Below are positions 1-14,240 of a DNA stretch of 64,000 nt, piece by piece (the stretch's first letter is position 1; every line of letters starts with the position of its first letter). The stretch covers positions 11,551,875 through 11,615,874 of the forward strand of contig CM060072.1 in assembly GCA_030533445.1 (NCBI GenBank). The letters are read 5' to 3'. Both the position numbers and the translations under genes were made by a program. This DNA is from Cyprinodon diabolis. Taxonomy: Eukaryota > Chordata > Actinopteri > Cyprinodontiformes > Cyprinodontidae. The notes under the pieces were generated by a model, which worked only from the letters and a program-made list of their open reading frames with translations, was not told the origin of the DNA and did no database searches.

Positions 1-611
1 AAACATGTTTTCAAAAACTGAGTTTACTTTCAATGACAATGAATAATTTAAACAAAAACCTTTGTGGAAAAATTTGGTAAAATTAAGTACAATCAAGTTT
101 TCAAACAGCTACAGATCCAAGACGAAACACAGGCTGTTGAAATCTATCATACTTAAAAGAGATAAAACCTAATTTCTAAGGCCTTCAGATTCCAGGGAAC
201 CAAAAAGAGAGCCCTTTTTTCTCAAATGGGGAAAATGTGGGACAGGGGTTAATCTCCCATGATTTGTCAGAATATGATTAAGCTAAAAGAGCATTGATGC
301 CTGATCAAGGACATCACAAATAAAAGCATAGATAGTAAGCAATAGATAGTCTAAAGAACCGCAGGCCCCACACACACCGTTAAGGTCATTTTTTCCAAAC
401 AAACACACACAATGCAAAAAGTCTGGCATGTTAAAGCGTTGTTGCTCAAGCATCTAGATGATTTGCAGTAATTGAATGAACCATGAACTTTGCTCTGTAA
501 ATCCTAGAGGGAATGTTCAGCCATCAAGCACAGATGGGTTAAGCAGAAGAAAAATTATGAATGGTGAACACCAGGCATCCCTCTATGTCCAAAGAAATAC
601 AATAATGATAA
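1..611. other. Non-coding, nothing recognised
   Basis: AT-rich intergenic sequence. All open frames are short and show no recognisable domain. I see no RNA gene or repeat boundary. Confidence 0.6.
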
Positions 612-838
612 GGAGTGGCGGCCTAGTGGTTAGGGCATAGAGCTTGGAATCCTGAGGTTGTGAGTTTGAAACCCATTCCCACAGACCACTGCGCTCTTGG
701 ACTTTGAGCAAAACCCTTAACCCCCAATTGCTCCCCAGGTGCCCCATGATGGCAGCCGACTGCTCCCAAGGGGATGGGTTAAATGCAGAGGTAAATGTCT
801 CCAATGTGAGATCAATAAAGTTCAGTTATTATTATGAA
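612..838 (+). mobile_element. tRNA-derived SINE
   Basis: The 5' part looks like a tRNA gene head: an A-box-like TGGCGGCCTAGTGG at 616-629 and a B-box-like GTTTGAAACC at 664-673, spaced as in a Pol III promoter. A tRNA-unrelated body follows (the 'cccttaacccccaattgctcccc' type common in fish SINEs), and then an AT-rich tail near 809-838. It is a fossil copy and I did not identify flanking duplications. The family name was not assigned. Confidence 0.65.
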
Positions 839-3639
839 AAAATAGAGCTGTGGAATGGCCTAGATTAAAAATATAAAAGCTGATAAAGATGCAGTGGCCA
901 AACATTACCACAGTCAGTTAATGCATAATGTAGAGACTTGTAGAGACTACTTTAGGAAGAAATTCTCTGCAGCAATGTTAAAGACTAATGGCCAGTTACT
1001 AAAAACTCTTGAGCCCCTGTTAGCTGCCAAGAGGGGTTCATCCAGATATTAGGGTTTATGTTAAAACATAGGGAGATTTGTATAATTTTTGACCCTTAGT
1101 AAATAAAATCATAATTTAAAAGCTGCTGTTTCTATTAACACAGGTCTAATTAGTCTATATTTATTATCTGTTTTAGTATCTCCATTTATAAATACAAGCA
1201 AACATAACATTTATAGTTGATGAAAAAAAACGTTGATTTTCATCTTTATATATGTTTTATGTGCAATGCAAATTGACTAGATCACTGGCAATGTCACTCC
1301 TGCATATTTATCATATATTACGACATGTTGACACCAACCAACACACCTGTCTCTCAACAAACTGCTGCCAAGTAGGTTTATAAACAACCATCACCCCAGG
1401 GAACGCTTAGAGGAGTTTCAGAAATGACCCTGAAGGTTGGGCCCCCAGAGGGTTGGGCTGGTGGTGGACTCCATACCACAGAAGGATTGAAAACCTTCCC
1501 TCTGTCTGTTGTCTGGAAGTTCCCACAGCAATAAAACAAGCAAATGAGAAAGACAGTTTAACAGATGCTGCTGGGCTGTTTGTCATTTCATTTCTTGTGC
1601 TGGAACGCTTTGTGTTCCCTGACCCAGTTGGCTACATTGTTGTATGTGTCTTACTTCAGCAGACTGCCTTTATTCCCTGTAGTTTCCCAGGTTGTATCTG
1701 TTTACCTGCATTGCATGACTTGTTCAATATTGTCCAGTGGAACCATCTCTATGATTAAAGACTAAACATCATGAATCTTAACCCTGACTGCTCACAGTTT
1801 TCTTGATAGGGGAATATCTGATACTGCAGTGTAAACTATGAGCAAATAAAATCTTTTGAAAAATTCTTTATGCATGACTCCGGGTTGTCTGCCGTCACAT
1901 TGCACCGACAGGCAGAGGACTCCAAACTCACTCCAGAAGGGGGGTAGACTGATAACAGCAGAGTGGGTTGCAGAAAACCCCCCATCCTTCTTAAATGTTG
2001 GGGAGCAATATAAGGAGGAGGGAAGGATGGCAACTTTTCAACCGAAAACACAGAGCAGAGCCCTAGGTTATTTTCCCATTTTATTGCATAACTATTCACT
2101 TTAGTTTTGCTTCCTCTTAGGAGAAACTGAGACAGATTCCTTCAAAGTTATCAGTGCCAGGTGGAGGAAGAACAACAGCTTTGAACAGTGCCAATCAGAT
2201 ATCTCTCAGTAGTTTCCATCGTTCATATTTTAGGTGCTTCCCTCTAACCAAATGCTCTACATCTGAATCATTCAAGAGAAAACTGAAAACATGATGTCTG
2301 CTAGGAGTGTAACAATATCCAATCCTAAAACACACATCTTAACAACAACGAAACTCTCAAACATCTGAGGACTTCTAACTTAATAAGATCTGATGGCAGA
2401 AGGAAAATCGATTCAGTTTTAATGGTAACATCATACTAAATGCCTGTTGTGGAATGCCAGGTGCCGACAGGCAATCAAAATATTCTCCTTCTGAGTAGGC
2501 TTTTTGTTTTCTGAGCCTGTCATTGCTGTTTGTACAGACAGGTGACAAATTAAAGGGGAAACCCGCCCATTTACCCCCCCTTGTTTGTAAGGTTAGCGGC
2601 AGTCACTTGAGTGGAGAGTCACCTACGCTACTGACAGAAAAACAAGTCTGCCATGAATGTGAAATAAACTGGAAAAGCTAAATGAAGATGAAAATGATTC
2701 CCTGTTTAAACAGATTAAAACCGAAGGAAACTTCAAACAATAAAAATTCAAATCAGAAGAAAACAGTTTCATACAATTAGATTAAAAGGTAATTTGATTC
2801 AGCCTTACAGACTTGATTTCAAAATGATCTCTTTTCCCCATCTACTCAAACCCTGATTGAGAGAGGCTATAAAATTTTCTTAAGAAAAAAAAATGTAACC
2901 TGAAGAAAAAAAAGTTTGTATAAAAAAAAATTAATACATTGAAAAAAAAAGTTTGTTCAAAAGAAAAACATTTTAAAATCTGAAGTGTTCAAAAAAGAAA
3001 ACAACCTGTACATTTTTATACAAAACATTCAGTTTTTTTAAACTTGCAAATTATTTTTTTAACAAACATGCCAAAATCTAGCTCCATATATTTCTGTTAT
3101 TTGCACAGTTATATCCACACCATGACTGTGTTAACATCAATACTGCTTTTTCGTTACAACTGGCTGTCTTTTTATTTAGAAAATCTTTATATGATCCTCT
3201 TTCTATAGTTGCAAAGCACTTATTTTGTGAAATGTGGTTTTCCCTTTGTTGTCCAGTCTATTCTTGTGTTTCTAGTTTTTGTTTTGTCGTTGTTTTATAG
3301 TCGTTGGTATTCTATTTTATTCTATTATATTCAAATAATTTTTAATGCCAATACTTATTCCAGAGAAACAGACAAATGTGTACTTTTTCCAGAGTTGGCA
3401 ATAAGAGACCTACAGTTTATCACAATAGAGTCCAGACACTAAACATGAGAAAAGATGAGGCTCTCAACACAGGACTGAATGACCAGAGTCTTATAACTCC
3501 CTTCTAATGTCAATATATACTGTATACTTGGACAATAATTATACAACCATGTTCAGGCAACACAGAGTCTAAAATTTGTATATGTAAAGGCTCAGAACAG
3601 AGGAACCAGTATTCCAAGCATACAGACAGTTAATCTAGA
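839..3639. other. Non-coding, A-rich stretches
   Basis: No gene recognised. The short open frames at 1453-1758 and 1836-2104 have no domain and no conserved-looking composition. The stretch 2880-3060 is a run of A-rich and T-rich simple sequence. This is intergenic sequence, or an intron of an unseen gene. Confidence 0.55.
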
Positions 3640-4535
3640 ATAATAAATCTGCAGTGAACAGTGAGGGCGTCTAAGGCAGTCTTAAAGATCCGTCAGTGCC
3701 GAAGGAAGGCAGGTTAATCCAGAGGGCGAAGCCAAAGCCTATGTCAAAGAGGTACCAAAAGGAAATCCAGAATGGAGTCAGGAAGCAGTTCCAGGATAGT
3801 AAACAGGCATAATCCAGCAGGAGTCCAAAGACAGGTCAGGCAAACAGATTAGAACCGGAATGGGCAGGCTCAGAGGTTCAACGGCATAACGGGTTGGGAT
3901 CAGGTAATCACAAATAATAATATCCGCTAGAAAACTCTCACCAAAGGCTTGAATAACCTGGCACTGATGCCTGGATGCAGCCAGTTTAAATAGAGAATGA
4001 AGCTGTCAGCAGGGAACTCTGTGCTGCGTTCTGCCTTCTCTGCTCTCTCAACAGGTGACCTGAGTTGGTTGGTGGGCGTTGTACACACCTGCAGCTCGTT
4101 CGGCTGTGTGCGGCTGCTCTATAAGAACACCATCCTGGCAGCTGGAGGACGCCAGAGTGTAAACCTGTTTGGTACGCTTAGAGGCCTCTGTCTAGTGACT
4201 GCTTACTTTCCAAACTTTAAATCCCTGTCTCTTGTGTCTCCCAGTTCGTCCCAAGTTCTGGATACCTCTTCAGTGTTCTGCTGTGATCAGACGACCCTAG
4301 TCAGGCTCCACGGCTCAGAGGGCTCTGGACCCGACCTCTTGTGCCCACTTGGTGTTACCAAGCTGGGCAGAGAGACCACTCTATACCCTCTGGTTCTTCC
4401 ACCTGCCACCAGACCTCTACCACCTCAGGGCCGTTTGGATTTCCCCTTCTCCGGCTCCTACTATGTGCCTACCGGCCGCTCAGTCACCAGTACCATCTCG
4501 GGGCACCTTTCCTCCTCTTCATGACAGAAGGAAGG
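3640..4535. mobile_element. Probable LTR-retrotransposon remnant
   Basis: This GC-richer block stands out from its AT-rich flanks. The part 3640-4000 reads like the R/U5 portion of a minus-oriented fish gypsy LTR (runs of 'ccagg..cagg..cagag'), ending at a TTTAAATAG box. The part 4080-4530 has a TATA-like CTATAAGAAC at about 4120 and reads in the opposite direction. The 175-codon open frame at 3997-4524 has no recognisable domain and is probably incidental. This may be two LTR remnants head to head. The assignment is by general resemblance only, and no terminal repeat or duplication was found. Confidence 0.35.
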
Positions 4536-7500
4536 GAAACAGATGAGCATTAATAAGAAACAGGAGGGAGCTAGGCAGGTGAATGAAATGAGAAATCAAG
4601 CCAATTAATTAACTGTCCAATAATAAAAGTAATTTATAGAAATTTGCACAAAGAGGTCATATAATGCAAACAGACAGGAGGGAACTGCAGCCAATACAGT
4701 CTCTCATTTGTGGTAATTAAGGCCCCCTCAGCCTCTCTGCAAAGCCCCAGTAGCCTGTCTCATCTAAGAGTTTTGCATGTCTTTCATATACAAACAGGCA
4801 AACACTACAGATGGGACTGACATTGACTCAAATATCAGAAACCAACAGACCAAAGAAATTAATTTTGATTTCATTTCATATTTCATTTTTGTGACCTTAC
4901 TCAGAACTACACATTTGTGTTTCTTAAGATTTGTTTGTCAGAAGGATTTGTTTTTACTTTCCACTGGTGATTAAAATTTCAGTAAGAGGCTGTTATAATT
5001 ATTTTTATTTAGGCTTGGTATGGATCGAGGTTAAAGATTCAGAACACATAAAATACTTCTATATTAACCCCACAGAGAAAAATGGTGTAGCAGTTTGTGA
5101 TTTATCTTGAAATATTTTAGAGCTATTTTCATTTTACTTGCAGTGATTTATGAATATGTAATTCTCAAATATGCACAGCTTTCCAGATAGCCACATAGGG
5201 TATTTTATTTTTTATTGCTTAAATCTATTGCACAAATCTATCATGGACTGTCAGTGTTCTTGATCCACCACAAAAATATCTTCAATAAAAGTTGCAAATG
5301 GATCTGTAAGGCCTTACTCTCCAAGTGCATCAGGTTTATAAATCATTTGAACACTAAATCCGTGCCACAAAACGTTTGTGTCAGAGTGAGAGCAACGCAA
5401 TAATAGACCCTGACAGGAGTATGCGGCATAAAAGGAAAGCAACACGCAATAGTCTGGAAGTCATTATGCAAAAGAGGTGGAAATCTCTCTCTTTTAGTAT
5501 ATCCCTAAAGTGGCTATATGCCCTGAAGACCTCAGAAGGCCATAAACAGGTTCTGAAAGCATTCTTCTGGGATTTTTCAGAGATGTTGAACTCCCTCCCT
5601 CAATCAAACAATTGGCACCAAATGCAAAGCTGCATATCCACCAAAAACCCTTTTAAAAGTTTGAGTAGAAGAAACACAAGCTCTAGTTTTATTTTGCAAG
5701 ATTTTATGATACCTGCATTAAAACATTATTCTTCTAATGCATTAAACATGTGAGGTAATGAAACATAGATAGTGAGGACTTAATCTCGGCCACCTGAGGG
5801 TGACTTACTATAGTTCATCTTCATGCAAGAGTTAGCTTCCTTCACACCAAAACTTGTCTTGGTTCAGGCAATGCCTAATCTACAAAGAAAAGATAGCAGG
5901 TAAACAAGCTTTCAGGGGATAAAACGAAACAAGAGCCAGGCACCTGTTTTCGTTTTTTTTTTTCAGCTTGAAAGGAGTTTCTGTGGGAGTGAGTCCAATG
6001 TGTTTGTTGTGTGTGGTCGGCCTGCTGTTTCACATTACAGTTCAGGACAAACTTGTAAACTTGCGTCCTGGGATTAACTTTGCTTAGAGTCCAGTGCTCT
6101 ATAAATAAAGTAGATTGAATTAGAATAATGAATAGTTTTCAGGGCAGAATAAAAAGAAGCTGTAGTGGAACAGTTTGGAAAGTTATCTACAGTACATGTG
6201 ATCCCAATTTCCTCCTCAAAAATCCCACAGATATTTTCTGTAATCACCTCATATTTTAGTTTCTATGCCCCGGGTAAACAAAAATTACCTCAGGTTTTGT
6301 TGAATGGTTGGCATATGCATTTTTATGAAATGGTGATGCTGGAATGTTTAAAGCATTTGCTAAACAGTATCTGTAATTCCTTACATTTGAACTTCAGTTC
6401 GAATGTACAGTATTGATTGCAAAATCTAAAAATCATAACAGCCTGAACAACCTCTCTCATAATGACCACCCCTATTAACCCTGCAAAAGGTTTCCTTCAA
6501 TATGATTTTCAATTATAAATAATAAATCTTTGGAAATCACCAACTAGTTTCCAATCATTAACTTAGAAATATGTCAGATATAACAAAGTAAAATATACTA
6601 CCATTAAAACTCACATAAAACCCACATAAAGCCCCCATAGCATTGTTTTATTCATTTATGACAAGCAATGTAGCTGTTCAAAAAAAGCTGAGGTGTCAAA
6701 TACTAATTTGTCCTTTAGTCTAAATCTATTGATGATGCAGCTTTTATCTTTGTAAACAGATTATTAGATTCTCTGAGTTCACCAACATTGATTAACATTA
6801 AGTATAATAGTTCCACGTTGAAATTTTCCACAAATCTATTTTAGCATTTGTTTCACATAGACTGATGATCTGATATAGCTGAACCCAGTCACCTCTGCAG
6901 TCACCCAATAGAAACTAAGCATTTAATGCAGTACATTAAAACACTTACAGTAGATCAAATACAGATTCATATTTTAGGATGCATGTTTTGGGTTGTTGAA
7001 GTCTGGTTGCAGTTATAGGGTTTTAATAAGTTGGTTAGGAAGACAACAATGTTTTTGTATCTGGTAATTAAACTATAACATCAACTTTGAGGATTTTACT
7101 TTGTATAATGTACAGATCTCCTTTATTCATACGGTTGTTCTTCTTGCAAATGGAATGCCAGAAAGCTGAAGTCAGTGATGTGTTTAAGACCTTAGGAAAG
7201 CCACTGCAGATTTGGTAAGTAGGTGTTAGTTGATTTTCTTGCTCTTCAAACCTGTCACTGTGACAGTCTAAGTTAGTTCCTGCTGGCCTTAATGTTCTGC
7301 CAACCGTTAAATTATATGTCTCAAATTTAGTTTAAACCCACTCAACCTGTGATACTAATGAGCAGCTTCATAATGAAGTGTTGCTGGAAGCTATTTTTTT
7401 AGGTGTAGTTGTAGAAATCAGTTCTCTAAGTTTTTTTTTTTTTTGTTTTTGTTTTTTTTTAAACCAGAAAAGTCGAGTTGAGATTAGAAACCTCCTTTTG

Positions 7501-8209
7501 AAGAGAGTCCTAGGAAAGTCTTCTCATAGTGATATTAAGAGTTTAATATTTAAAAAACAAACCCCATATATTTTTCCTGCAAACATACTAGTTAAAGCCA
7601 TAGGAAAGTTTGAAATCATTTTGCCATCTATCCGCTTCTGAAGTTTCAAGTTTAATCTAGGAATTACGTGTAACATAACCAGTTGTTCCAGATACCAGTT
7701 GGAAAATCATGCGGAGCTGCCAAACACTTTTAGTAGATCAGGCTGTATGTTTACTGTACTATATAAGACTGTAACAAGCATCCTATGTGTTGGTGGAGGA
7801 CCCAAACACAGGTAGGATGGAGGTAAAATAAGGTAATGTAAAGATGAAATGAGTCACCAAAAAAGATATAGAGATAGAAAAAACAAAACAAAGGAAGGTA
7901 AGGAATGAAAAAAACACAAAAGGGACCAGGAGCTGCACAGCACTGTCTAAATGAACAACAAAGTTTACATTTATACACCAAATGTTATATTCTAGAACTC
8001 CTTAAAAGCATATTCCCAACAAGGACACACAACTACTTATATACTTTAGTTCTTTCTACGGTGTAAATTCTTAGAAGATTATATTCTGCCTGAAAAAAAA
8101 GGGTTGAAAAAAATAGGGTACCTTAGTTTTCACTCAAACTTTAAGAAAAAAAAATGGTGGGTGTGAATCAAACTTGTGTAATTTTATTTATTATACATGT
8201 TTACATCTC
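4536..8209. other. Non-coding, nothing recognised
   Basis: AT-rich sequence with short open frames only (the longest is 125 codons at 5376-5753, with no domain seen). Poly-T runs lie near 5950 and 7430-7460. The sequence near 7784-7830 (GGAGGACCCAAACACAGG) faintly resembles LTR remnants elsewhere in the window, but is too short to call. Confidence 0.55.
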
Positions 8210-8217
8210 ATGTGCAC

Positions 8218-8810
8218 CAGAGATGGGAAGTAACGAAGTACAAATACTTCGTTACTGTACTCAAGTAGATTTTTCTGATATTTTTAGTTTACTTTACTAC
8301 TTATTTTTATGGCGACTTTTTGCTTCTACTCCTTACATTTTTACACAAATATCTGTACTTTAGTTTTGAATCATTTCAATGGAGTTACCGTTATTATTTT
8401 TCACGTCATTAATACCAAATTAAATCTAATTGGATGGGAATCTACGTTGCATTTGACGCACCACTACAAGATGAATCGACAGATTCGGTGGTATTCATTC
8501 GCGGCAAATCATTGCAGCTTGGTGGCGGTGGCGTTAGCAGTAGTAGTATGGACGACGAGATGATTGAAAATGAACACAACGGAGATCTAGTCCTATTGGC
8601 AGACATCCATTTAAAATGTAGGCAACGGCATGAAAAAAGTGGTTTCTACTTTTACTTTTCTACTTTAAGTAAATCTACAAGCCTGTACTTTGTTACTTTT
8701 ACTTGAGTAAAGAAGTTTAATCAGTACTTCCACTTTTACCAGAGTATTTTTTAACACAAGTATCTGTACTTTTACTCAAGTACGGAAAGTGAGTACTTTT
8801 GCCATCTCTG
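8218..8810. mobile_element. Non-autonomous hAT transposon (MITE), 593 bp
   Basis: Both ends carry CAGAGATGG in inverted orientation. The element is flanked by a perfect 8-bp duplication, ATGTGCAC, at 8210-8217 and 8811-8818. Eight-bp duplications and CA-starting inverted repeats are typical of the hAT superfamily. Near the left end 12-bp arms (8229-8240 and 8245-8256) form a perfect hairpin with a 4-nt loop. Repeats of the type AAGTA / TACTT fill both subterminal regions. The interior holds a 90-codon open frame (8434-8706) without any transposase motif that I recognise. The unmutated duplication suggests a fairly recent insertion. Confidence 0.85.
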
Positions 8811-8818
8811 ATGTGCAC

Positions 8819-9906
<1,088 letters not shown>

Positions 9907-10705
9907 TAAAATCAACTTAAAAAGAAAGAATAACATAATCTGGGAAAGGAACAGGATCACATGGAGAATAAGGGACTAAATAAAGGTTGACCAGAGAATA
10001 GGAGACGAGAAACTAGACCAAAGTGCTTGATTAAAACAACATTAGGAAGTCAATAACATAATGCCCAGAGGCAGACAGATTTTTTTCACTTAAATATTTA
10101 TTGATTTTTCCAAAAAAAAAAAAACAATAACAGCAAAGTAATCTGAATAAATAGCTGCGCAAGTAAAGCTCTGTGAATCTGTAATACTGCTATTACACAT
10201 TGATACATTGATCTTTCCAGTCCTCTTTCCTCGATCATGGTCTTGTAGATTGTCTATTTTTTCCATTTACTTCTTAGATGTGCCTCCTTACATCAATGTA
10301 TGTCAATGTTTTTTCCTTTATGTCAGTGTTTCCTTCTACAATTCCAGTCCAATGGGCTTTTGTTCCTGATGAGGACTTTCTTGGCTGCAACCAGCAGTAT
10401 TTTGAATAGATATGTGTAATGAGTGTTAATGGTTCTTTCTGTGCACATATACAGCACTGTGCAAGTCTTTTGTATTCAAGACGGTCAGATTTTTTAAACA
10501 AATATCTGTATCTAAGCATTGTGTGGAATGCGATAGCCAATAGAAATTAACACACACAGCCCTAGATAACCAAAAAGAATACCGTAAGTGTAATATAATC
10601 AATAAAACAAAGAAATATGATACCTGCATTAAAGAAAATAATGGAAATAAATAAAAAATACAGCTCAAACAAACTGTAACTAAGCCTGAATACTTTAAAT
10701 AGAAA
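9907..10705. other. Non-coding, nothing recognised
   Basis: AT-rich sequence with short frames at 10274-10540 and 10426-10719, without domains. Ends at the tail of the adjacent SINE. Confidence 0.5.
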
Positions 10706-11065
10706 ATCCATCCATCCATTTTTTCCTACTTAGTCCTTGTCAGGGTCACGGTTGGGCTGGCGCCCATCTTCAGCAGTCTATGGGCAAGAGACTGGCGTCC
10801 CTGGACAGGACGCCAGTCTGTTGCAGGGCAACCGAGACACACAAAGACACACAACCATGCACACACTCACACCTAAGGATAATTTAGAGAAGCCAATTAA
10901 CCTAGCAATCATGTTTTTGGGCTGTGGGAGGAAGCTGGAGTACCCAGAGAGAACCCATGCATGCGGGGAACATGCAAACTCCATGCAGAAAGGCCAGGAA
11001 TCGAGCACAGAACATTCTTGCTGCAAGGCAATAGTGCTACCCACTGCACCAGCATGCAGCCCTTG
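10706..11065 (-). mobile_element. tRNA-derived SINE, minus strand
   Basis: Read on the minus strand, the copy starts at about 11065 with a tRNA-like head: an A-box-like TGGTGCAGTGGG and a B-box-like GTGCTCGATTCC. The body follows ('ggagtttgcatgttctcc' type), and the tail contains TGGATGGATGGAT. This is a common teleost SINE layout. Inside the tail-proximal part, 10790-10818 is a near-perfect inverted repeat (GACTGGCGTCC ... GGACGCCAGTC). The open frames on both strands here are incidental. Confidence 0.6.
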
Positions 11066-11860
11066 AATAGAACATGAAACATTAAGGTATAAAAAATTTA
11101 AAAATGAATCCAAGATATGCTGACAAAGAATGCTTTACTGCTATATTATTTTAATGGTTCATCCAGCTTCAACTGTTGCATAAAGTGACTTTGAATTAAT
11201 TGTATGAAAATTTTATTGGGGAAATATCCTTCCCCCATACAATTGTTGTTGAGTGTAAACATACTGTGCGTGTCCAAGGACTTCCTCATTCAAGCATTTT
11301 TATTGTACACACAACAACAGCAATGGAATGTTTCTAAATCCTTCCTCTATGGTGTTTGCTTACAAATGATGCTGTTGTCAGGGAAAAAGCACAAAACTGT
11401 CATCCACATGAAGGGTAGAACCACAACAAAACATTTCTGTTAAAAGTGAAAACTTTGTTATGGGCACAGATTTAGAGGAAATTAAAACAATCTGCAATTT
11501 TGAGAATACCATCCAAACGTGTACAGTACAGAGCTGGCATTATTATGTAATATCTACAATCTTTTGTTCTGAACTCGGGTAGTATACTCAGTATTTCCCA
11601 TTAATGGTAAAAGTAATTTTAGTATATGTTTGTTTCAAGATTAAAAGCAGCTGTTTAAGAGAAGAAAAGCTGTAGTTTTGTACAGAACAGCAGTGTATTC
11701 ACCTTAACATGTCAGCATTAAGGTTAGTATTTATCCAGAACCTTTTTTTGGCCTAAATATATTTGCTTATCAATTCATATCCACAAGTTTGTAGTTTACC
11801 CAGATACTCCTCGATCATAGTAGCAAAGTCTGTTTCTTTTCCAACTCATCCAATTCCTTT
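11066..11860. other. Non-coding, nothing recognised
   Basis: AT-rich spacer between two retroelement copies. The 79-codon frame at 11204-11443 shows no domain. Confidence 0.5.
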
Positions 11861-12626
11861 AATTCAATTCAATTCAGTTTATTTATATAGCGCCAAATTC
11901 ACAACACATGTCATCTCAAGGCACTTTACAGTTCAACCAGATCATACAGTCAAATTGATACAAAGTTTTCTATCTAAGGAAAACCAGTTGATTGCATTGA
12001 CTCATTAACTCAAATACAATCCCTCACACTAAGCATGCTTGTAGCGACAGTGGAGAGGAAAAACTCCCTTTTAACAGGAAGAAACCTCCAGCAGAACCAG
12101 GCTCAGTGTGAGCGGCCATCTGCCAAGTCCGACTGGGGTTCAAGGAGACAGAAGCAGAGATACAAAAGGCAGCTGTAAAAGGCGGCCCCGTCCAGGAAAC
12201 ACACAGCCTGGCAGACGAGCTCTAAGGCAGCTCCCATGCCAGAGGATGAAGAGAGCACATCCACCCAGCCACGGCCAGAGAAACAGGACCACACTGGAAG
12301 ACAGGCCGATCTCCAACATCTACAAACAAGGGTGTTGATGGAAGCAGCACAGCTGATGTTTCTTTCCTGGATGACGTCACAGCCAAACAGGAATAGACGA
12401 GGCAAAGCTACTCTGAGGAAAAGCAGAGAGAGCAGAAGGTTAGAGATTGAACAAACAGATTCTGCAGAATAGGAGAACAGAGAGAGAATTAAGCAGAATG
12501 ATGAAATGGGGGTCCCTATGTCCTCCAAAAGTCTAAGCCTATAGCAGCATAACTATAGAGAGAGAGCTCAGGATAACCTGAGCCACCCTAACTATAAGCT
12601 TTATCAAAAAGGAAAGTTTTAAGCCT
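11861..12626 (-). mobile_element. 5'-truncated LINE-like dispersed repeat, copy 1
   Basis: Read on the minus strand this copy ends in a TTGAATTGAATTGAATT-type tail at 11861-11880, preceded by 'gcgctatataaataaactg'. Two other copies in this window (about 45527-45651 and 52193-52476, both plus strand) have the same 3' end but different 5' truncation points. That is the pattern of target-primed retrotransposition. This copy is the longest. Its 141-codon frame (12103-12528) resembles no domain known to me, so the family stays unnamed. Confidence 0.6.
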
Positions 12627-12690
12627 AGTAGATTAGATTAGATTAGATTCCTTTAGGGTCCAATTCCCATTCAAGTTGGGCCAAAGCAGT
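12627..12690. repeat. TAGAT simple repeat with LINE-tail character
   Basis: Four TAGAT units followed by CCTTTAGGGTCCAATTCCC. It may be the tail of a minus-strand LINE copy; only a short stub is recognisable. Confidence 0.35.
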
Positions 12691-13869
12691 TGTATTCCAA
12701 TGCTGGTGCATATAGTGAAACATTATCACGACATTTACTTTCCTAGCCTGTAACATTGTTTATGATCTCCTGGATCCTATATTTAAAGGTTTTATGAGTT
12801 AAGAAAAAGAAATAGCATGCAATGCTCTTGTAATTGTGGGCTTGAGAGGCAAAAGGAAAGCTGTGGTTTCAAGACTCCAAAATGCATAAATACAGTACAA
12901 ACAAGTCAAACTACGACATAGGAGAGGCCTGATGTGTGGAACAGGGTGTTTTGTAATTCCTCTCATTTATCTGAAGGATTTGTTTTGACTTGGGCATATT
13001 AAATGTTGTATATTCTAGTTTTGACAAACTAGAACTGAAGTGTTCAGAGTCCTAACAGTAAATGTCTTTGTTTTGATGCATGCCAGCTGCCCTCATGAGA
13101 ATTTCATCCAATTCTGTGGATGTTCTTTACAGAGTCCTTGAGGTTGACACGCTGTTCAAATAGGCTCTTGATCCTTGGTTTACTTTACAAAATGCCTACT
13201 TTAATTACTTTTACCAGTCCTGTCTGTCTGTTTTTTCTATTCTTTTGAGACCTTTCTTGTTTACAAATCAGAAAGAGAACTCACTGAGAACTGATCTGAA
13301 ACTCTGGTCACATAATCCCATTGGCTGCTTTAGGTATAATACAAGTGTTGGACAGGAAGCTTGCTGTCTGTGAATTGCTTTGGATGCAGTAGACGATTTG
13401 GTGGAAATACCTAGATGATTCACCCTGGGGAGCTTCAATAGGCACATTAGAGAACATTAGACTTATTGAGAGAGAAAACTTAAACATAGGTAGCAAAGAA
13501 GAAGTATCAGATGTTTTCCGTTAAGTACACAATGGTCTCTGGGGAAGGTACATTAAAGCCTCAACTCAAATGGTATTGGGTTGAATTGCCTTTCTTAATG
13601 ATTAATTGAAAATACTGGAAAAGCTTAAGCATCTTAACATAAATGGATAAAATAAGAAGTACCATAGCCTTTAGGATATAAGAAGGGTTAATATCTGTTG
13701 TCTAGGGTCTCAGCTTTCTAATTACTAAACATTGATGGAAGAATGATCTTGAGTAAGAACAGTATTGTTTCACACTGTCTCTTTAGTAAGGAAACCACTC
13801 AAAAAAATAATATTTACCATGATCAGACCCCGTTTAAAAAAAATAAAAAGATTAAAAACAGGATTACTT
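12691..13869. other. Non-coding, nothing recognised
   Basis: AT-rich with short frames only (62 codons at 13308-13496). No repeat boundaries seen. Confidence 0.5.
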
Positions 13870-14240
13870 TGTCAACGTGGGGGATGAGGTTGCTTGAGGA
13901 CCCAAATGCAGAGATGAGTGAGGCAGAGATGAGTTCTTGTAAATTTATTGAAGCAAAATCCAAATACAAAAATCAGCAAACATCAGTGAAAAACTCACGG
14001 TAGGATCCAGAGACGAGGAAGCAACAAACAACAAGGCACCAGCAAACAGTGACTGAACATGAGGTGTATAAATGGGAGACTGAACAAAGACCAAGCTAAT
14101 CAGCAGATATGGAGAAGGTGTGGATCGTAGACACCATGAAGGGAGCTAGGGGAAAGGAGACAAGTACAAGGGGGCAACAGAGAGCAACCAAATACTGCTG
14201 AAACATACATAAAATTGAAAATAAACCAAATATAAACAAA
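13870..14240 (-). mobile_element. Possible solo-LTR remnant
   Basis: The sequence has the same order of landmarks as the LTR ends of the array: GGACCCAAATGCAGAGATGAG, then a TTTATTG (AATAAA on the minus strand) about 50 bp later, then 'aatccaaatacaaaaatcagcaaacatc'. It is a degenerate, minus-oriented gypsy-type LTR by resemblance only. No flanking duplication found. Confidence 0.35.

Noticed and set aside
3997..4524. 175-codon plus-strand frame as a gene
   Set aside because: No domain, no conserved-looking segments, overlaps a GC-rich block that looks like LTR-derived sequence, and has no splice or poly(A) context.
8434..8706. 90-codon frame in the hAT MITE as transposase
   Set aside because: Too short, with no dimerisation or DDE-type catalytic features. 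The element is only 593 bp.
12103..12528. 141-codon minus-strand frame as a gene
   Set aside because: It lies wholly within a dispersed repeat present in three truncated copies, and no domain was recognised.
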